DNA of 64,000 nt, taken from NCBI RefSeq assembly GCF_006335125.1, contig NZ_VDMO01000009.1, positions 109,303 through 173,302 of the forward strand, given 5' to 3'. This document shows positions 41,439 through 51,555 of this stretch, one piece after another. The translations under genes were made by a program, and so were the position numbers. The stretch comes from Deinococcus radiopugnans ATCC 19172 (GTDB taxonomy: Bacteria; Deinococcota; Deinococci; Deinococcales; Deinococcaceae). Numbering within the stretch: position 1 is the stretch's first letter; every line of letters starts with the position of its first letter. The notes beneath the pieces are model-generated. The model was given only the letters and a program-made list of their open reading frames with translations. It was not told where the DNA came from and did no database searches.

Positions 41439-42424
41439 ATCAGCCGCTTGGTCTGCACGTTCGGTCCACCGCCCAGGCCCTGCCCGCCCGCGTCGTGCCC
41501 ACCGCCGAGGCCGCCGCGCTGTGCGGCGTGGCGCCGGAGGTGGCCGTCAAGCGCACCGGGGTCCACGAGCGCCGCTGGCTGTCCGGCGACGAAACGGCCC
41601 TGACCTTGGGCGCCCAGGCCGCGCGCGAGGCCGTAGCGGCGGCGGGGCTGGACCTCGCCCAGATCGATACCCTGCTGAACGCCAGCGGCAGCCAGTTGCA
41701 GCCCATTCCCGACGGCGCGGCGCTGCTGGCCCGCGAGCTAGGCCTGCGCGGCGCGGCCACCTACAGCCTGCACGGCACCTGCCTGAGCTTTCTGCTGGCG
41801 CTGAACCACGCCGCCCTGCTGATCGGCGCGGGGCAGGCGCGGCACGTGCTGATCATCAGCAGCGAGGCGGGCAGCCCCGGCCTCAATGTCAGGCAGCCGG
41901 AAAGCGCGCTGCTGATCGGGGACGGCGCGGCGGCGGTGGTCGTCGGCCCCGCTGAACGGGAGGGGCAGGGCGTCCACGCCATGCGCGTCGCCACCTACCC
42001 GGAAGGCGCGGACCACACCCGTATTCGCGGCGGCGGCTCGCTGCTGACCCCCCGTCACCCGGACGCCGTGCCGGACGACTTTACCTTCGACATGCACGGC
42101 CTGTCGGTGCTGAGGCTGGCCTCGCAGGTGGTGCCCGACTTTCTGGAAGGGCTGCGCCCCGGCCTCAGCACCGGCCTGCCGGGCATTGACCGCGTCGTTC
42201 CCCATCAGGCCAGCGCGGCGGGCCTGGACCTGATGCGCCGCTATGGCTGGCCCGCCGAGCGCACCGAGGTGACGCTGACCCACCTGGGCAACGTGATCGC
42301 CGCCAGTCTGCCGCTGACGCTGCATCAGGCGCGGTCATCCGGGCGGGTGAAGGCGGGCGACACGCTGCTGCTCGTCGGCACCGGGGCGGGACTGATCGCG
42401 GGCGGCATGATCCTGCGGCTGTAG
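41435..42424 (+). CDS. 3-oxoacyl-ACP synthase III-like condensing enzyme
   Basis: A 329-residue thiolase-fold enzyme with the complete Cys-His-Asn triad: HGTCLSFLLAL, VPHQASAAG and THLGNVIAAS. FabH and OleA share this layout. The protein differs from housekeeping FabH in its N-terminus, and the neighbours make a secondary role, such as head-to-head condensation of acyl chains, more likely. ATG 41435 overlaps the previous stop and has a GGGAGGAG 4 nt upstream. It ends the operon. Confidence 0.88.
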   Translation: MNQPLGLHVRSTAQALPARVVPTAEAAALCGVAPEVAVKRTGVHERRWLSGDETALTLGAQAAREAVAAAGLDLAQIDTLLNASGSQLQPIPDGAALLARELGLRGAATYSLHGTCLSFLLALNHAALLIGAGQARHVLIISSEAGSPGLNVRQPESALLIGDGAAAVVVGPAEREGQGVHAMRVATYPEGADHTRIRGGGSLLTPRHPDAVPDDFTFDMHGLSVLRLASQVVPDFLEGLRPGLSTGLPGIDRVVPHQASAAGLDLMRRYGWPAERTEVTLTHLGNVIAASLPLTLHQARSSGRVKAGDTLLLVGTGAGLIAGGMILRL

Positions 42425-42475
42425 CCCGCCGTCCCTGCACCAGACAGCCTGCCCGCCCCTGCCCCTGCCCGGCGC

Positions 42476-42481
42476 TAGCCT
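42476..42481 (+). promoter_or_regulatory. -10 box (TAGCCT) of aroA
   Basis: TAGCCT ends 7 nt before the ATG at 42489. Confidence 0.55.
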
Positions 42482-42488
42482 GGGCCGC

Positions 42489-43814
<1,326 letters not shown>

Positions 43815-43891
43815 CGCGGGCGGCACGGGGCCCTGCCCACCCTTAAGCTGCCTGACCCCGCGCCCTCATGACCGGATGCTGGACTGTCAGG

Positions 43892-45013
43892 ATGAAGAGA
43901 CTGCTGCTGATCGGCACCCTGGCCCTGGCCTGCGCGGGTTGCGCCCAGACGGGCGGGGACGCGGCGAAGCCACCGCTCGAAACCTCTGGCCTGACCGTTC
44001 CGGCGGGCTTCAAGGTCACGCCTTTCGCCGAGGGCTTCCAGAAACCGCGCATGATGGTGGTGGCCGACAATGGCGACGTGCTGCTCAGCGACACCTCGGC
44101 GGGCAAGGTCTACGTGCTGCCGGACCGCGACAAGAATGGGGAGGCCGACGGCAAGGAACTGTTCGCCAGTGGCCTGAACCAGCCGCACGGCCTCGCCATC
44201 CACGGCGGTTACCTGTACGTTGCCAACACCGACAGTGTGGTGCGCTTCCCGTTCAAGGCGGGTGACCTGAAAGCGACTGGGGCGGCGGAAAAACTCGTCG
44301 ATCTGCCCAGTGGCGGCGGCCACTCCACCCGCACCGTCGAGTTCGGTCCGGACGGGAAAATGTATGTGTCTGCCGGAAGCTCGTGCAACGTCTGCGAGGA
44401 GAGTGATCCGAAGCGCGCCGCCATCTGGGTGTACGATGCCGACGGCAAAAACGGCAAGCAGTACGCCAGCGGCCTGCGCAACGCTGTGGGCATCGAGTGG
44501 TTTGACGGTCAGCTGTATTCCACCAACAACGGACGCGACCAGCTGGGGGACGACATTCCGCCGGAGGGCTTCTACAAGGTGAACAGCGGGGATTTCTTCG
44601 GCTGGCCGTATTGCTACACCACCAAGGCCGGGGAACCCCAGGTCTGGGACAAGGACTTCGGCAAGAAGAGCGCCTCCGTGTGCCAGGACGCCACCCCCGC
44701 CTTCGCCCTGACCACCGCGCACTCCGCGCCGCTGGGGCTGGCCTTTTACACCGGCAAGACCTTTCCGCAGAACTACGCCGGTCAGATGTTCGTGGCGCTG
44801 CACGGCAGTTGGAACCGCAGCGAGAAGAGCGGCTACAAGGTCATCACCGTCGATCCCAAATCCGGCAAGGTGGCCGACTTCCTGACCGGTTTTCTAAAAA
44901 ACGACAAGGCCAGCGGGCGCCCGGTGGATCCGGTGGTGGCCGCTGACGGCGCGATGCTGCTGAGCGACGACGGCGCGGGCAAGGTCTGGCGCATCCAGTA
45001 CGTGGGCCAGTAG
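43892..45013 (+). CDS. PQQ-type glucose/sorbosone dehydrogenase-like lipoprotein
   Basis: A 373-residue secreted beta-propeller. It starts with a lipoprotein signal (MKRLLLIGTLALACAGC), then repeats of the soluble aldose dehydrogenase type: GFKVTPFAEGFQKPR, PHGLAIHGGYLYVAN, GGHSTRTVEFGPDGKMYVSAGS, and ALHGSWNRSEKSGYKV. The GSWNR segment is a hallmark of this family. Members oxidise sugars or alcohols with PQQ, although many lack the cofactor. The ATG at 43868 is an alternative start eight codons upstream. Confidence 0.87.
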   Translation: MKRLLLIGTLALACAGCAQTGGDAAKPPLETSGLTVPAGFKVTPFAEGFQKPRMMVVADNGDVLLSDTSAGKVYVLPDRDKNGEADGKELFASGLNQPHGLAIHGGYLYVANTDSVVRFPFKAGDLKATGAAEKLVDLPSGGGHSTRTVEFGPDGKMYVSAGSSCNVCEESDPKRAAIWVYDADGKNGKQYASGLRNAVGIEWFDGQLYSTNNGRDQLGDDIPPEGFYKVNSGDFFGWPYCYTTKAGEPQVWDKDFGKKSASVCQDATPAFALTTAHSAPLGLAFYTGKTFPQNYAGQMFVALHGSWNRSEKSGYKVITVDPKSGKVADFLTGFLKNDKASGRPVDPVVAADGAMLLSDDGAGKVWRIQYVGQ

Positions 45014-45017
45014 TCGG

Positions 45018-45512
45018 TCAGTCTGCCCGAATCCGCCCCAGCAGGGTTCTGAGGGTCTGACGCTCCCCGGCACTCAGGCCCGCCAGAAGGCGTTCCTCGT
45101 GGGTCAGATGTTGGGGCAACAGGGCGTCTACCACTTCGCGCCCCGCTGCCGTCAGGCGGGCGCGGATGGCCCGGCGGTCTGCCGCGTCGGGCAGGCGGTC
45201 CAGAAGGCCCCGAACGTTCAGGGCGTCCACCCGTTTGGTCACGGCGGGCGGCGTGACGGCCATCAGGGCGGCCAGCTCACCCAGCGTCAGGCCCTCGGGC
45301 GGGGCCGAGCGGCGCAGGGTGGCCAGCACGTCGAAAGCCGCGGGGCTCAGGCCATGCCCGGCAAAAAAAGCCTCCAGCTCGGCCTGAAGCAGGCCGGAGG
45401 TCCGCTGCACGGCGATCACGGTCAGCATCGGCTCCGGATTCAGATCGGGCCGGGCCGTGCGCCAGTCGCGTTCGATGCGTGTCAGCAGCGCGGCGGTGGG
45501 GGCGTTTTTCAT
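45018..45512 (-). CDS. MarR-family transcriptional regulator
   Basis: A 164-residue winged-helix repressor: LTLGELAALMAVTPPAVTKRVDALNVRGLLDRLPDAADRRAIR is the complete recognition helix and wing of MarR proteins. The ligand is unknown. The ATG overlaps the stop of the DUF606 gene by four bases, so it is the last gene of a three-gene operon that it likely controls; a palindrome overlaps the operon promoter. Confidence 0.9.
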   Translation of the reverse strand: MKNAPTAALLTRIERDWRTARPDLNPEPMLTVIAVQRTSGLLQAELEAFFAGHGLSPAAFDVLATLRRSAPPEGLTLGELAALMAVTPPAVTKRVDALNVRGLLDRLPDAADRRAIRARLTAAGREVVDALLPQHLTHEERLLAGLSAGERQTLRTLLGRIRAD

Positions 45513-45961
45513 CCTCGCCCCCGTTCCCGGTCCGCGGCCAGCAGGCCCACCGCGCCCAGCAGCAGCGCCGCGCTCAGCAGGCCCGTCGCGGTGGGCGCCT
45601 GCGCGGTCTGTCCCAGCCAGCCCAGGCCGGTGATGACGGCGGCCCCCAGCACCTGCCCCAGCGTGACCGCCACCGTGCTGGCCCCGGCCCCCAGCCGCGC
45701 GCCCACCGTCAGGGTCAGGCTGACGTAGGTGACGCCCAGCAGGCCGCCCGTCAGGGTCCACAGTGCTGGCCAGGCCGTGGGCCGCGCACCGTCCAGCCCC
45801 AGCGCCCAGAGCGAGAACAGCAGCCCTGCCCCCACCCCGAAGTTGACCAGTGTGGCGGCCAGCGGCGACGCCAGGACGGCGGCCAGCCGCAGGTTGAAGG
45901 CCAGTCCCGCCGACAGGCCAATACCCGCGCCCACCGTGGACAGCAGGGCCGCCAGACTCAT
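45509..45961 (-). CDS. DMT-type half transporter (DUF606/YdcZ)
   Basis: A 150-residue protein with five hydrophobic helices of the DUF606/YdcZ type (AAVLASPLAATLVNFGVGAGLLF, GGLLGVTYVSLTLTVGARLGAG). ATG 45961 overlaps the stop of a second such gene. The two would form a heteromeric small-molecule exporter; substrates unknown. Confidence 0.82.
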   Translation of the reverse strand: MSLAALLSTVGAGIGLSAGLAFNLRLAAVLASPLAATLVNFGVGAGLLFSLWALGLDGARPTAWPALWTLTGGLLGVTYVSLTLTVGARLGAGASTVAVTLGQVLGAAVITGLGWLGQTAQAPTATGLLSAALLLGAVGLLAADRERGRG

Positions 45962-46434
45962 GCCGGTCCTCCCGGCTGCAGTCCCCACAGCCGCAGTGCC
46001 AGCGCCGAGAGCACCAGCAGCGCGGCCAGGCTGCGCGCCCGGTTCAGGCGTCGGCGCGGCAGACCCAGCGCCCCGAAGTGGTCCAGCGCCAGTGCGGTCA
46101 GGACCTGCGCGGCAATCACCAGGCTGGTGGCCAGGGCCGCCCCCAGCAGCCGGGTCAGCACCACGCTGCCCACCACGTAGGCGCTGCCGACGACGCCGCC
46201 CAGCCACACCCAGCGCGGGGCCGCCCCCGCCGCGGTCCACGCACCCGGCACCCGCAGCCCGGCCAGCACAAGGCCCAGCGTCACGGCTCCCACCAGATAG
46301 GACAGGGCCGCCGTCAGCGTCACCGACTTCAATTCACCCGCCAGTGCGCTGTTCACGGCAAACTGCATCGGCAACAAAGTTCCTGCCGCCACCGCCAGCA
46401 GCAGAAAGGGGGCACGTCTGGGTTCAAGGGTCAT
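45958..46434 (-). CDS. DMT-type half transporter (DUF606/YdcZ), second subunit
   Basis: A 158-residue protein with five helices and the DUF606 signature around LPMQFAVNSALAGELKSVTLTAALSYLVGAVTLG. It is the first gene of the DUF606-DUF606-marR operon. TAGTAT lies 6 nt before ATG 46434 (leaderless), and a palindrome (46450-46467) lies right upstream. Confidence 0.85.
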   Translation of the reverse strand: MTLEPRRAPFLLLAVAAGTLLPMQFAVNSALAGELKSVTLTAALSYLVGAVTLGLVLAGLRVPGAWTAAGAAPRWVWLGGVVGSAYVVGSVVLTRLLGAALATSLVIAAQVLTALALDHFGALGLPRRRLNRARSLAALLVLSALALRLWGLQPGGPA

Positions 46435-46440
46435 CGGCAG

Positions 46441-46467
46441 ATACTACACCCAGAAATAGTTTACTGG
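46441..46467 (-). promoter_or_regulatory. -10 box and candidate MarR operator
   Basis: TAGTAT (46446-46441) ends 6 nt before ATG 46434. An imperfect palindrome CCAGaAAtagtTTaCTGG (46450-46467, six of nine pairs) adjoins it on the upstream side, where a MarR dimer could block RNA polymerase. Confidence 0.5.
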
Positions 46468-46623
46468 TGAAGTGAGTAAGGTTGCTGGTTTTGGTTAGAG
46501 ATGGTTGCCTCGCTCTGTGCGGTGATCGGATCGGCAGCGCGGAAACGGGTTCACGGGGCTTCCCCAGCCTTTACGCCTTTTGCCGGATGCAACCCCTCAC
46601 GTCGATGGTGCGTAATAGGAGAT

Positions 46624-47844
<1,221 letters not shown>

Positions 47845-47852
47845 ACGCCCGT

Positions 47853-48512
47853 TTGAAGCTGCTGGGAGGGTTGGCCGCGAGGCTGGACACTCAGCCGGCC
47901 CACCCCGTTCTGCGTGTCGCCGTGGATGGGGTGGATGGTGCGGGCAAGTCCACGTTCGCCGACGAGCTGGCCGCCTCCCTGCGCGAACTGGGCCGCGAGG
48001 TCATCCGCGTCAGCGCCGACGACTTTCATCACCCCCGCGCCATGCGCTACCGGCTGGGTCGGGATTCGCCCGCAGGCTTCTACCGCGACTCCTACGACCA
48101 TGCGGGGCTGAGGCGGACGCTGTTGGACCCGCTGGGGCCGGGCGGCTCACTGCGGTACCGCACGGCAATCTTGGATGTGATCTCGGATCAGCCGCTCTTT
48201 GAACCGGAACAGATCGCCCGGCCCGGCAGCCTCCTGATCGTGGACGGGCTGTTCCTGCACCGTCCCGAATTGCGTGGCCTGTGGGATGATTCTATCTTTC
48301 TGCGCGTCGATTTTGCCGTCTCGGTGCCACGCGGCGCGGCGCGCGGCCCCGGCTTCGGCTCACCCGATCCGGAGGCCGAGAGCAATCGCCGCTACATCGG
48401 CGGGAATCGGCTGTATTTCCGCGAGACTCAGCCGGAAAAGTGGGCGGGAGTGGTGGTGGACAACAACGATCTGAAGGCCCCGTTTATCGTCTGCGATGCA
48501 GCCGGAAGCTGA
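47853..48512 (+). CDS. Uridine kinase-like P-loop phosphotransferase
   Basis: A 219-residue kinase with the P-loop GVDGAGKST, followed by VIRVSADDFHHPRAMRYRLGRDSP and LLIVDGLFLHRPELRG, which match uridine/phosphoribulokinase-type enzymes. The substrate is unknown. A TTG start at 47853 is assumed, 9 nt after telA, without clear Shine-Dalgarno; its stop overlaps the next gene by 17 nt. Confidence 0.78.
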   Translation: MKLLGGLAARLDTQPAHPVLRVAVDGVDGAGKSTFADELAASLRELGREVIRVSADDFHHPRAMRYRLGRDSPAGFYRDSYDHAGLRRTLLDPLGPGGSLRYRTAILDVISDQPLFEPEQIARPGSLLIVDGLFLHRPELRGLWDDSIFLRVDFAVSVPRGAARGPGFGSPDPEAESNRRYIGGNRLYFRETQPEKWAGVVVDNNDLKAPFIVCDAAGS

Positions 48513-49353
48513 GGCGCGCTCCGTCCTGGGGCCATCGGCACGGTTGCTGTCGGTGGGAGCGACCTGCGAGGTTTATACGGCTGTCGGGCGGGTGCTGCGG
48601 CTGGCGCGGAGTCCGGAAGCGCGGCTTCACGCTCAGGCGGGAGTCATGCGGGCGCTGTCTGCCACTGGCGTGCCGGTGCCGGAAGTGCTGGACGTCGGCT
48701 GGCTGCCGTCTGGCCGGGCTTTCACTCTGGAAACCCTGGTGACTGGCGATGACGCGGGACCATCGGCGGCAGGCTGGGCGGACCTCGGCCGCGCTTTGGG
48801 CGTGCTGCACGCTCTGCCTCATGCTGGATTTGGTCTTCTGGAAGATCGGGCGGTGGGGTTTCAGGGCGCGGCCTCTACGTCAGTCGATGGCCTGCGCACC
48901 CGTCTGCAGGGGTGGCCGTTGAACGGGGGCGAACTGTTTGCCCAACCGCTGCTGCGGCACGCGCCGGACCTCGCCACGCCGCTGCGGGCGCTGGAGGCCG
49001 AGCTGTGGCGGGTGGCTGGAACACCTGCCACCCTCCCTTCCGCCCTGTGCCACACCGATCTGCACGCCGGACAGATTCGCTGGCAGGCCGGGCGATTGAG
49101 GGCGTTGCTGGATTTCGGGGACGCCGCCGTCGGCCCGCCTGCGTGGGATGTGGCCAGCGTGGCCTATTTTCACGGCTGGAGCGCGGCGGCGCGCGTGGCC
49201 GAGGCGGCGGCGCTGGCGTGTGACCGCGACGCGGCCCTGTTCGGCCTGCTGCTGGCCCTTCACCGGGCGGGCCGCGCTGCCGAACAGGGCGGCCCGGCGC
49301 GGCTGGACGAGGCTGTCGCCTTCGCGCGGGGCTGCGTGCGCCGCCTGGCGTAA
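48496..49353 (+). CDS. Aminoglycoside phosphotransferase (APH)-fold kinase
   Basis: A 285-residue protein-kinase-like enzyme with the APH active site CHTDLHAGQIRW (the catalytic Asp; the usual HGDxxxxN Asn is replaced by Gln) and LLDFGDAAVGPPAWDVA as the DFG-like metal site. The family includes sugar, choline and antibiotic kinases; resistance is not implied. It is the third gene of the telA unit. Confidence 0.82.
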   Translation: MQPEAEARSVLGPSARLLSVGATCEVYTAVGRVLRLARSPEARLHAQAGVMRALSATGVPVPEVLDVGWLPSGRAFTLETLVTGDDAGPSAAGWADLGRALGVLHALPHAGFGLLEDRAVGFQGAASTSVDGLRTRLQGWPLNGGELFAQPLLRHAPDLATPLRALEAELWRVAGTPATLPSALCHTDLHAGQIRWQAGRLRALLDFGDAAVGPPAWDVASVAYFHGWSAAARVAEAAALACDRDAALFGLLLALHRAGRAAEQGGPARLDEAVAFARGCVRRLA

Positions 49354-49394
49354 ACGCCTGATCCCGCTCCCTTGACCCTGCGCCTGAAACGGGC

Positions 49395-49427
49395 TAGGCT
49401 GGCCCATGAACTTACCTACCGGTAAGT
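49395..49427 (+). promoter_or_regulatory. -10 box and TetR-like palindrome before the 49462 gene
   Basis: TAGGCT (49395-49400) is followed by a perfect 7-bp inverted repeat ACTTACC-TACC-GGTAAGT (49410-49427), sitting at the expected transcription start. Such ACTTACCnnnnGGTAAGT operators are typical of TetR-family repressors. No regulator gene is adjacent. Confidence 0.6.
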
Positions 49428-49461
49428 CAATACTCGAGCATCCTCCAAGGAGTTCACCATC

Positions 49462-49911
49462 ATGGACGAAATCATCATCCAACCGGCCCTCCACAACGCC
49501 ATCGGCGGCCTTGTCGTGCTGGCCGCCATCCTCACCGTCGGCCTCAACTGGCGCGGCCTCGCCACCCTCAAGACCTCGGTGGGCACCGCTTCGGGCAGCC
49601 CGGATTCCCTCCGCAGCCCCGCGCTGGGCGGCTGGCAGAACGCGGCGCTGATCGTCTTTCAGATCGCGCTGATCGTGCAGGCCTTGATCGGTATCAAGCT
49701 GCTGGACCAGGGGCTGGGCACCGTGCAGAAGTACGTGCATTACCTGGGCGGCGTGGGCTCGCTGGGACTGGTGATGCTGTACTACTGGCTGCCCAAACGC
49801 GACGCACGCGACAGCCGGGTCAAGGCGCTGGGCCTGACCGTGGCCTCGCTGGCCTTCGTGCTGCTCACCTTCGTCGTCGGCGGCCTGTACGCCCGCGGCG
49901 GCCTGAGCTAA
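49462..49911 (+). CDS. Four-helix membrane protein, unknown function
   Basis: A 149-residue inner-membrane protein with four hydrophobic helices. A His-Asn pair opens the first helix (ALHNAIGGLVVLAAI) and another His lies in the third (KYVHYLGGVGSL). AAGGAG lies 7 nt before the ATG, so this mRNA has a leader. It resembles the protein at 51094, sharing LHN...LVVLA and the third-helix His; a heme-binding role is possible but not shown. Confidence 0.7.
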   Translation: MDEIIIQPALHNAIGGLVVLAAILTVGLNWRGLATLKTSVGTASGSPDSLRSPALGGWQNAALIVFQIALIVQALIGIKLLDQGLGTVQKYVHYLGGVGSLGLVMLYYWLPKRDARDSRVKALGLTVASLAFVLLTFVVGGLYARGGLS

Positions 49912-49943
49912 ACCGGGACGCGGGGGCTGGGGCCGGGCTCCCG

Positions 49944-49949
49944 TATGCT
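49944..49949 (+). promoter_or_regulatory. -10 box (TATGCT) of purU
   Basis: TATGCT ends 7 nt before ATG 49957 and also contains an in-frame ATG at 49945 that I do not use. Confidence 0.6.
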
Positions 49950-49956
49950 GCGCCCC

Positions 49957-50841
49957 ATGACCGCGCCTGCCACCGTTCCCGATCCGCTGAATACGGCGAC
50001 ACTGACCATCACCTGCCCGGACCGCGGCGGGATCGTGGCGTCGGTGTCGCAGTTCTTGCACCACCACGGCGCGAACATCATCCACAGCGATCAGCACAGC
50101 ACCGATCCGGCGGGCGGCACCTTCTTCATGCGCATGGAGTTCTACCTGGACGGGCTGGACCTGTCCCGCGACGGCTTCGAGCGTGCCTTCGCGACCGGGG
50201 TGGCCCGGCCGTTCGACATGGCATGGACGCTGGCCTACCGCGCCGAACCCCGGCGCATGGCGATTCTGGTCAGCCGTTACGACCACTGCTTTCTGGACCT
50301 GCTGTGGCGCAAACGCCGGGGCGAGCTGAACGTGACCATCCCGCTGATCATCAGCAACCACGAGGAGCTGCGCCGTGACGCCGAGATGTTCGGCCTTCCT
50401 TTTCATGTCGTGCCCGTGAACAAGGCCAACAAGGCCGAGGCCGAGGCCGAACAGGTCCGGCTGCTGCGTGAGGCCGACGCCGAGTTCGTCGTGCTGGCCC
50501 GCTACATGCAGATTCTGTCGGGGGACTTTCTGCGCGGGTTCGGGCGGCCCGTGATCAACATTCACCACAGCTTCCTGCCGGCCTTTGTCGGCGCCAACCC
50601 CTACCGCGCGGCCTTCAACCGGGGCGTCAAGCTGATCGGGGCCACCAGCCACTACGTCACCGAGGAACTCGACGCCGGGCCGATCATTGCCCAGGACGTC
50701 GTGCCGGTCACCCACCGCGAGACGCCCGACACGCTGATGCGTCTGGGCCGCGACGTGGAACGGCAGGTGCTGGCCCGCGCCGTCAAGGCCCACGTCGAGG
50801 ACCGTGTGCTGGTTCATGGCAACAAGACGGTGGTGTTCTAG
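49957..50841 (+). CDS. purU: Formyltetrahydrofolate deformylase
   Basis: A 294-residue enzyme that splits 10-formyltetrahydrofolate into formate and tetrahydrofolate, feeding formate to PurT and balancing one-carbon units. An N-terminal ACT domain ([19 protein letters not shown]) is followed by the formyltransferase fold with [10 protein letters not shown] and EELDAGPII, the Asn-His-Asp set. Start at 49957 fits the leaderless pattern. The stop codon is the left edge of a MITE. Confidence 0.95.
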   Translation: MTAPATVPDPLNTATLTITCPDRGGIVASVSQFLHHHGANIIHSDQHSTDPAGGTFFMRMEFYLDGLDLSRDGFERAFATGVARPFDMAWTLAYRAEPRRMAILVSRYDHCFLDLLWRKRRGELNVTIPLIISNHEELRRDAEMFGLPFHVVPVNKANKAEAEAEQVRLLREADAEFVVLARYMQILSGDFLRGFGRPVINIHHSFLPAFVGANPYRAAFNRGVKLIGATSHYVTEELDAGPIIAQDVVPVTHRETPDTLMRLGRDVERQVLARAVKAHVEDRVLVHGNKTVVF

Positions 50842-51005
50842 AGCATCTGTCAAAAGTGCTGTTTGCTTTTGACCGAACGGACTGGCACAGCTCGCAGAGA
50901 GTGAGTGAATTGTGCTGAGCATTTGGGACTGGTACAGCTCCGAAGGAGAGAATGGAGGCATCAGAAGTCTTTTTTCTGATGCAGCAATTCGGACAAATGC
51001 TCTAG
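50838..51005. mobile_element. MITE-like element, family A, copy 2
   Basis: A 160-bp element (50842-51001) largely identical to the copy at 26230. Terminal repeats AGCATCTGTC and GACAAATGCT differ at one position; the ends are again flanked by CTAG, and both internal hairpins are kept. Like copy 1, it abuts a stop codon, here that of purU (TTCTAG). No coding capacity of its own. Confidence 0.85.
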
Positions 51006-51081
51006 AAGCGGTGGACCACGGCCAGAAGACCGCGCTCATCAACTCTTGCCGTTTGCCTTTGACCCGGCCCGCTCCACCCCG

Positions 51082-51087
51082 TAGGCT
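51082..51087 (+). promoter_or_regulatory. -10 box (TAGGCT) of the 51094 gene
   Basis: TAGGCT ends 6 nt before ATG 51094. Confidence 0.55.
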
Positions 51088-51093
51088 GGGCCC

Positions 51094-51534
51094 ATGGCAA
51101 CCCTGTATGTGATTCTGCTCACGCTGCACAACATCAACCGCTGGCTGGTGGTGCTGGCGGGCGTGTGGGCGCTGTTCCGCGGCTTCTCGGGCCTGAGTTC
51201 GGGCCGGACCTTCACCGCCGCCGACCGGCGTCCGGTGGTGGCGTTCGTGGGCACGGTCAGCCTGCAACTGGTCTTGGGGCTGCTGCTGTTCGGCTTCATG
51301 GGCGCCCAGAACATCCCGGTTTTCGCGGGGGCACGCGCCAGCTTCCAGTGGGAACACCTGGGGTTGGGGGTGCTGGCCGCCGTGTTCGCCACCCTGGCCT
51401 CGGCGCTGAGCAAACGCGCGAGCGGCAATCCGGCCAAATTTCGCGCCGTGACCGTGTGGACCGTGCTCAGTCTGGTGGTGGCGCTGGCGGGGATTCCGTG
51501 GTGGAGGCCGCTGCTGCGCTTCTTCAACGCGTAG
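51094..51534 (+). CDS. Four-helix membrane protein, paralogue of 49462
   Basis: A 146-residue inner-membrane protein with four helices: LHNINRWLVVLAGVWALF, VAFVGTVSLQLVLGLLLFGF, WEHLGLGVLAAVFATLA and VWTVLSLVVALAGIPWW. It shares the LHN start and the third-helix His with the protein at 49462. Function unknown; its predicted mRNA is leaderless. Confidence 0.7.
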   Translation: MATLYVILLTLHNINRWLVVLAGVWALFRGFSGLSSGRTFTAADRRPVVAFVGTVSLQLVLGLLLFGFMGAQNIPVFAGARASFQWEHLGLGVLAAVFATLASALSKRASGNPAKFRAVTVWTVLSLVVALAGIPWWRPLLRFFNA

Positions 51535-51555
51535 GGGTTGATGCCCTGATTGGGG

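Noticed and set aside
49406..49461. Possible short leaderless frame before the 49462 gene (ATG at 49406)
   Set aside because: It overlaps the TetR-like palindrome and the main gene out of frame; a Shine-Dalgarno serves the main gene.
48880..51357. 825-codon minus-strand frame across APH, purU and the MITE
   Set aside because: Shadow; it passes through three independent genes and a mobile element.
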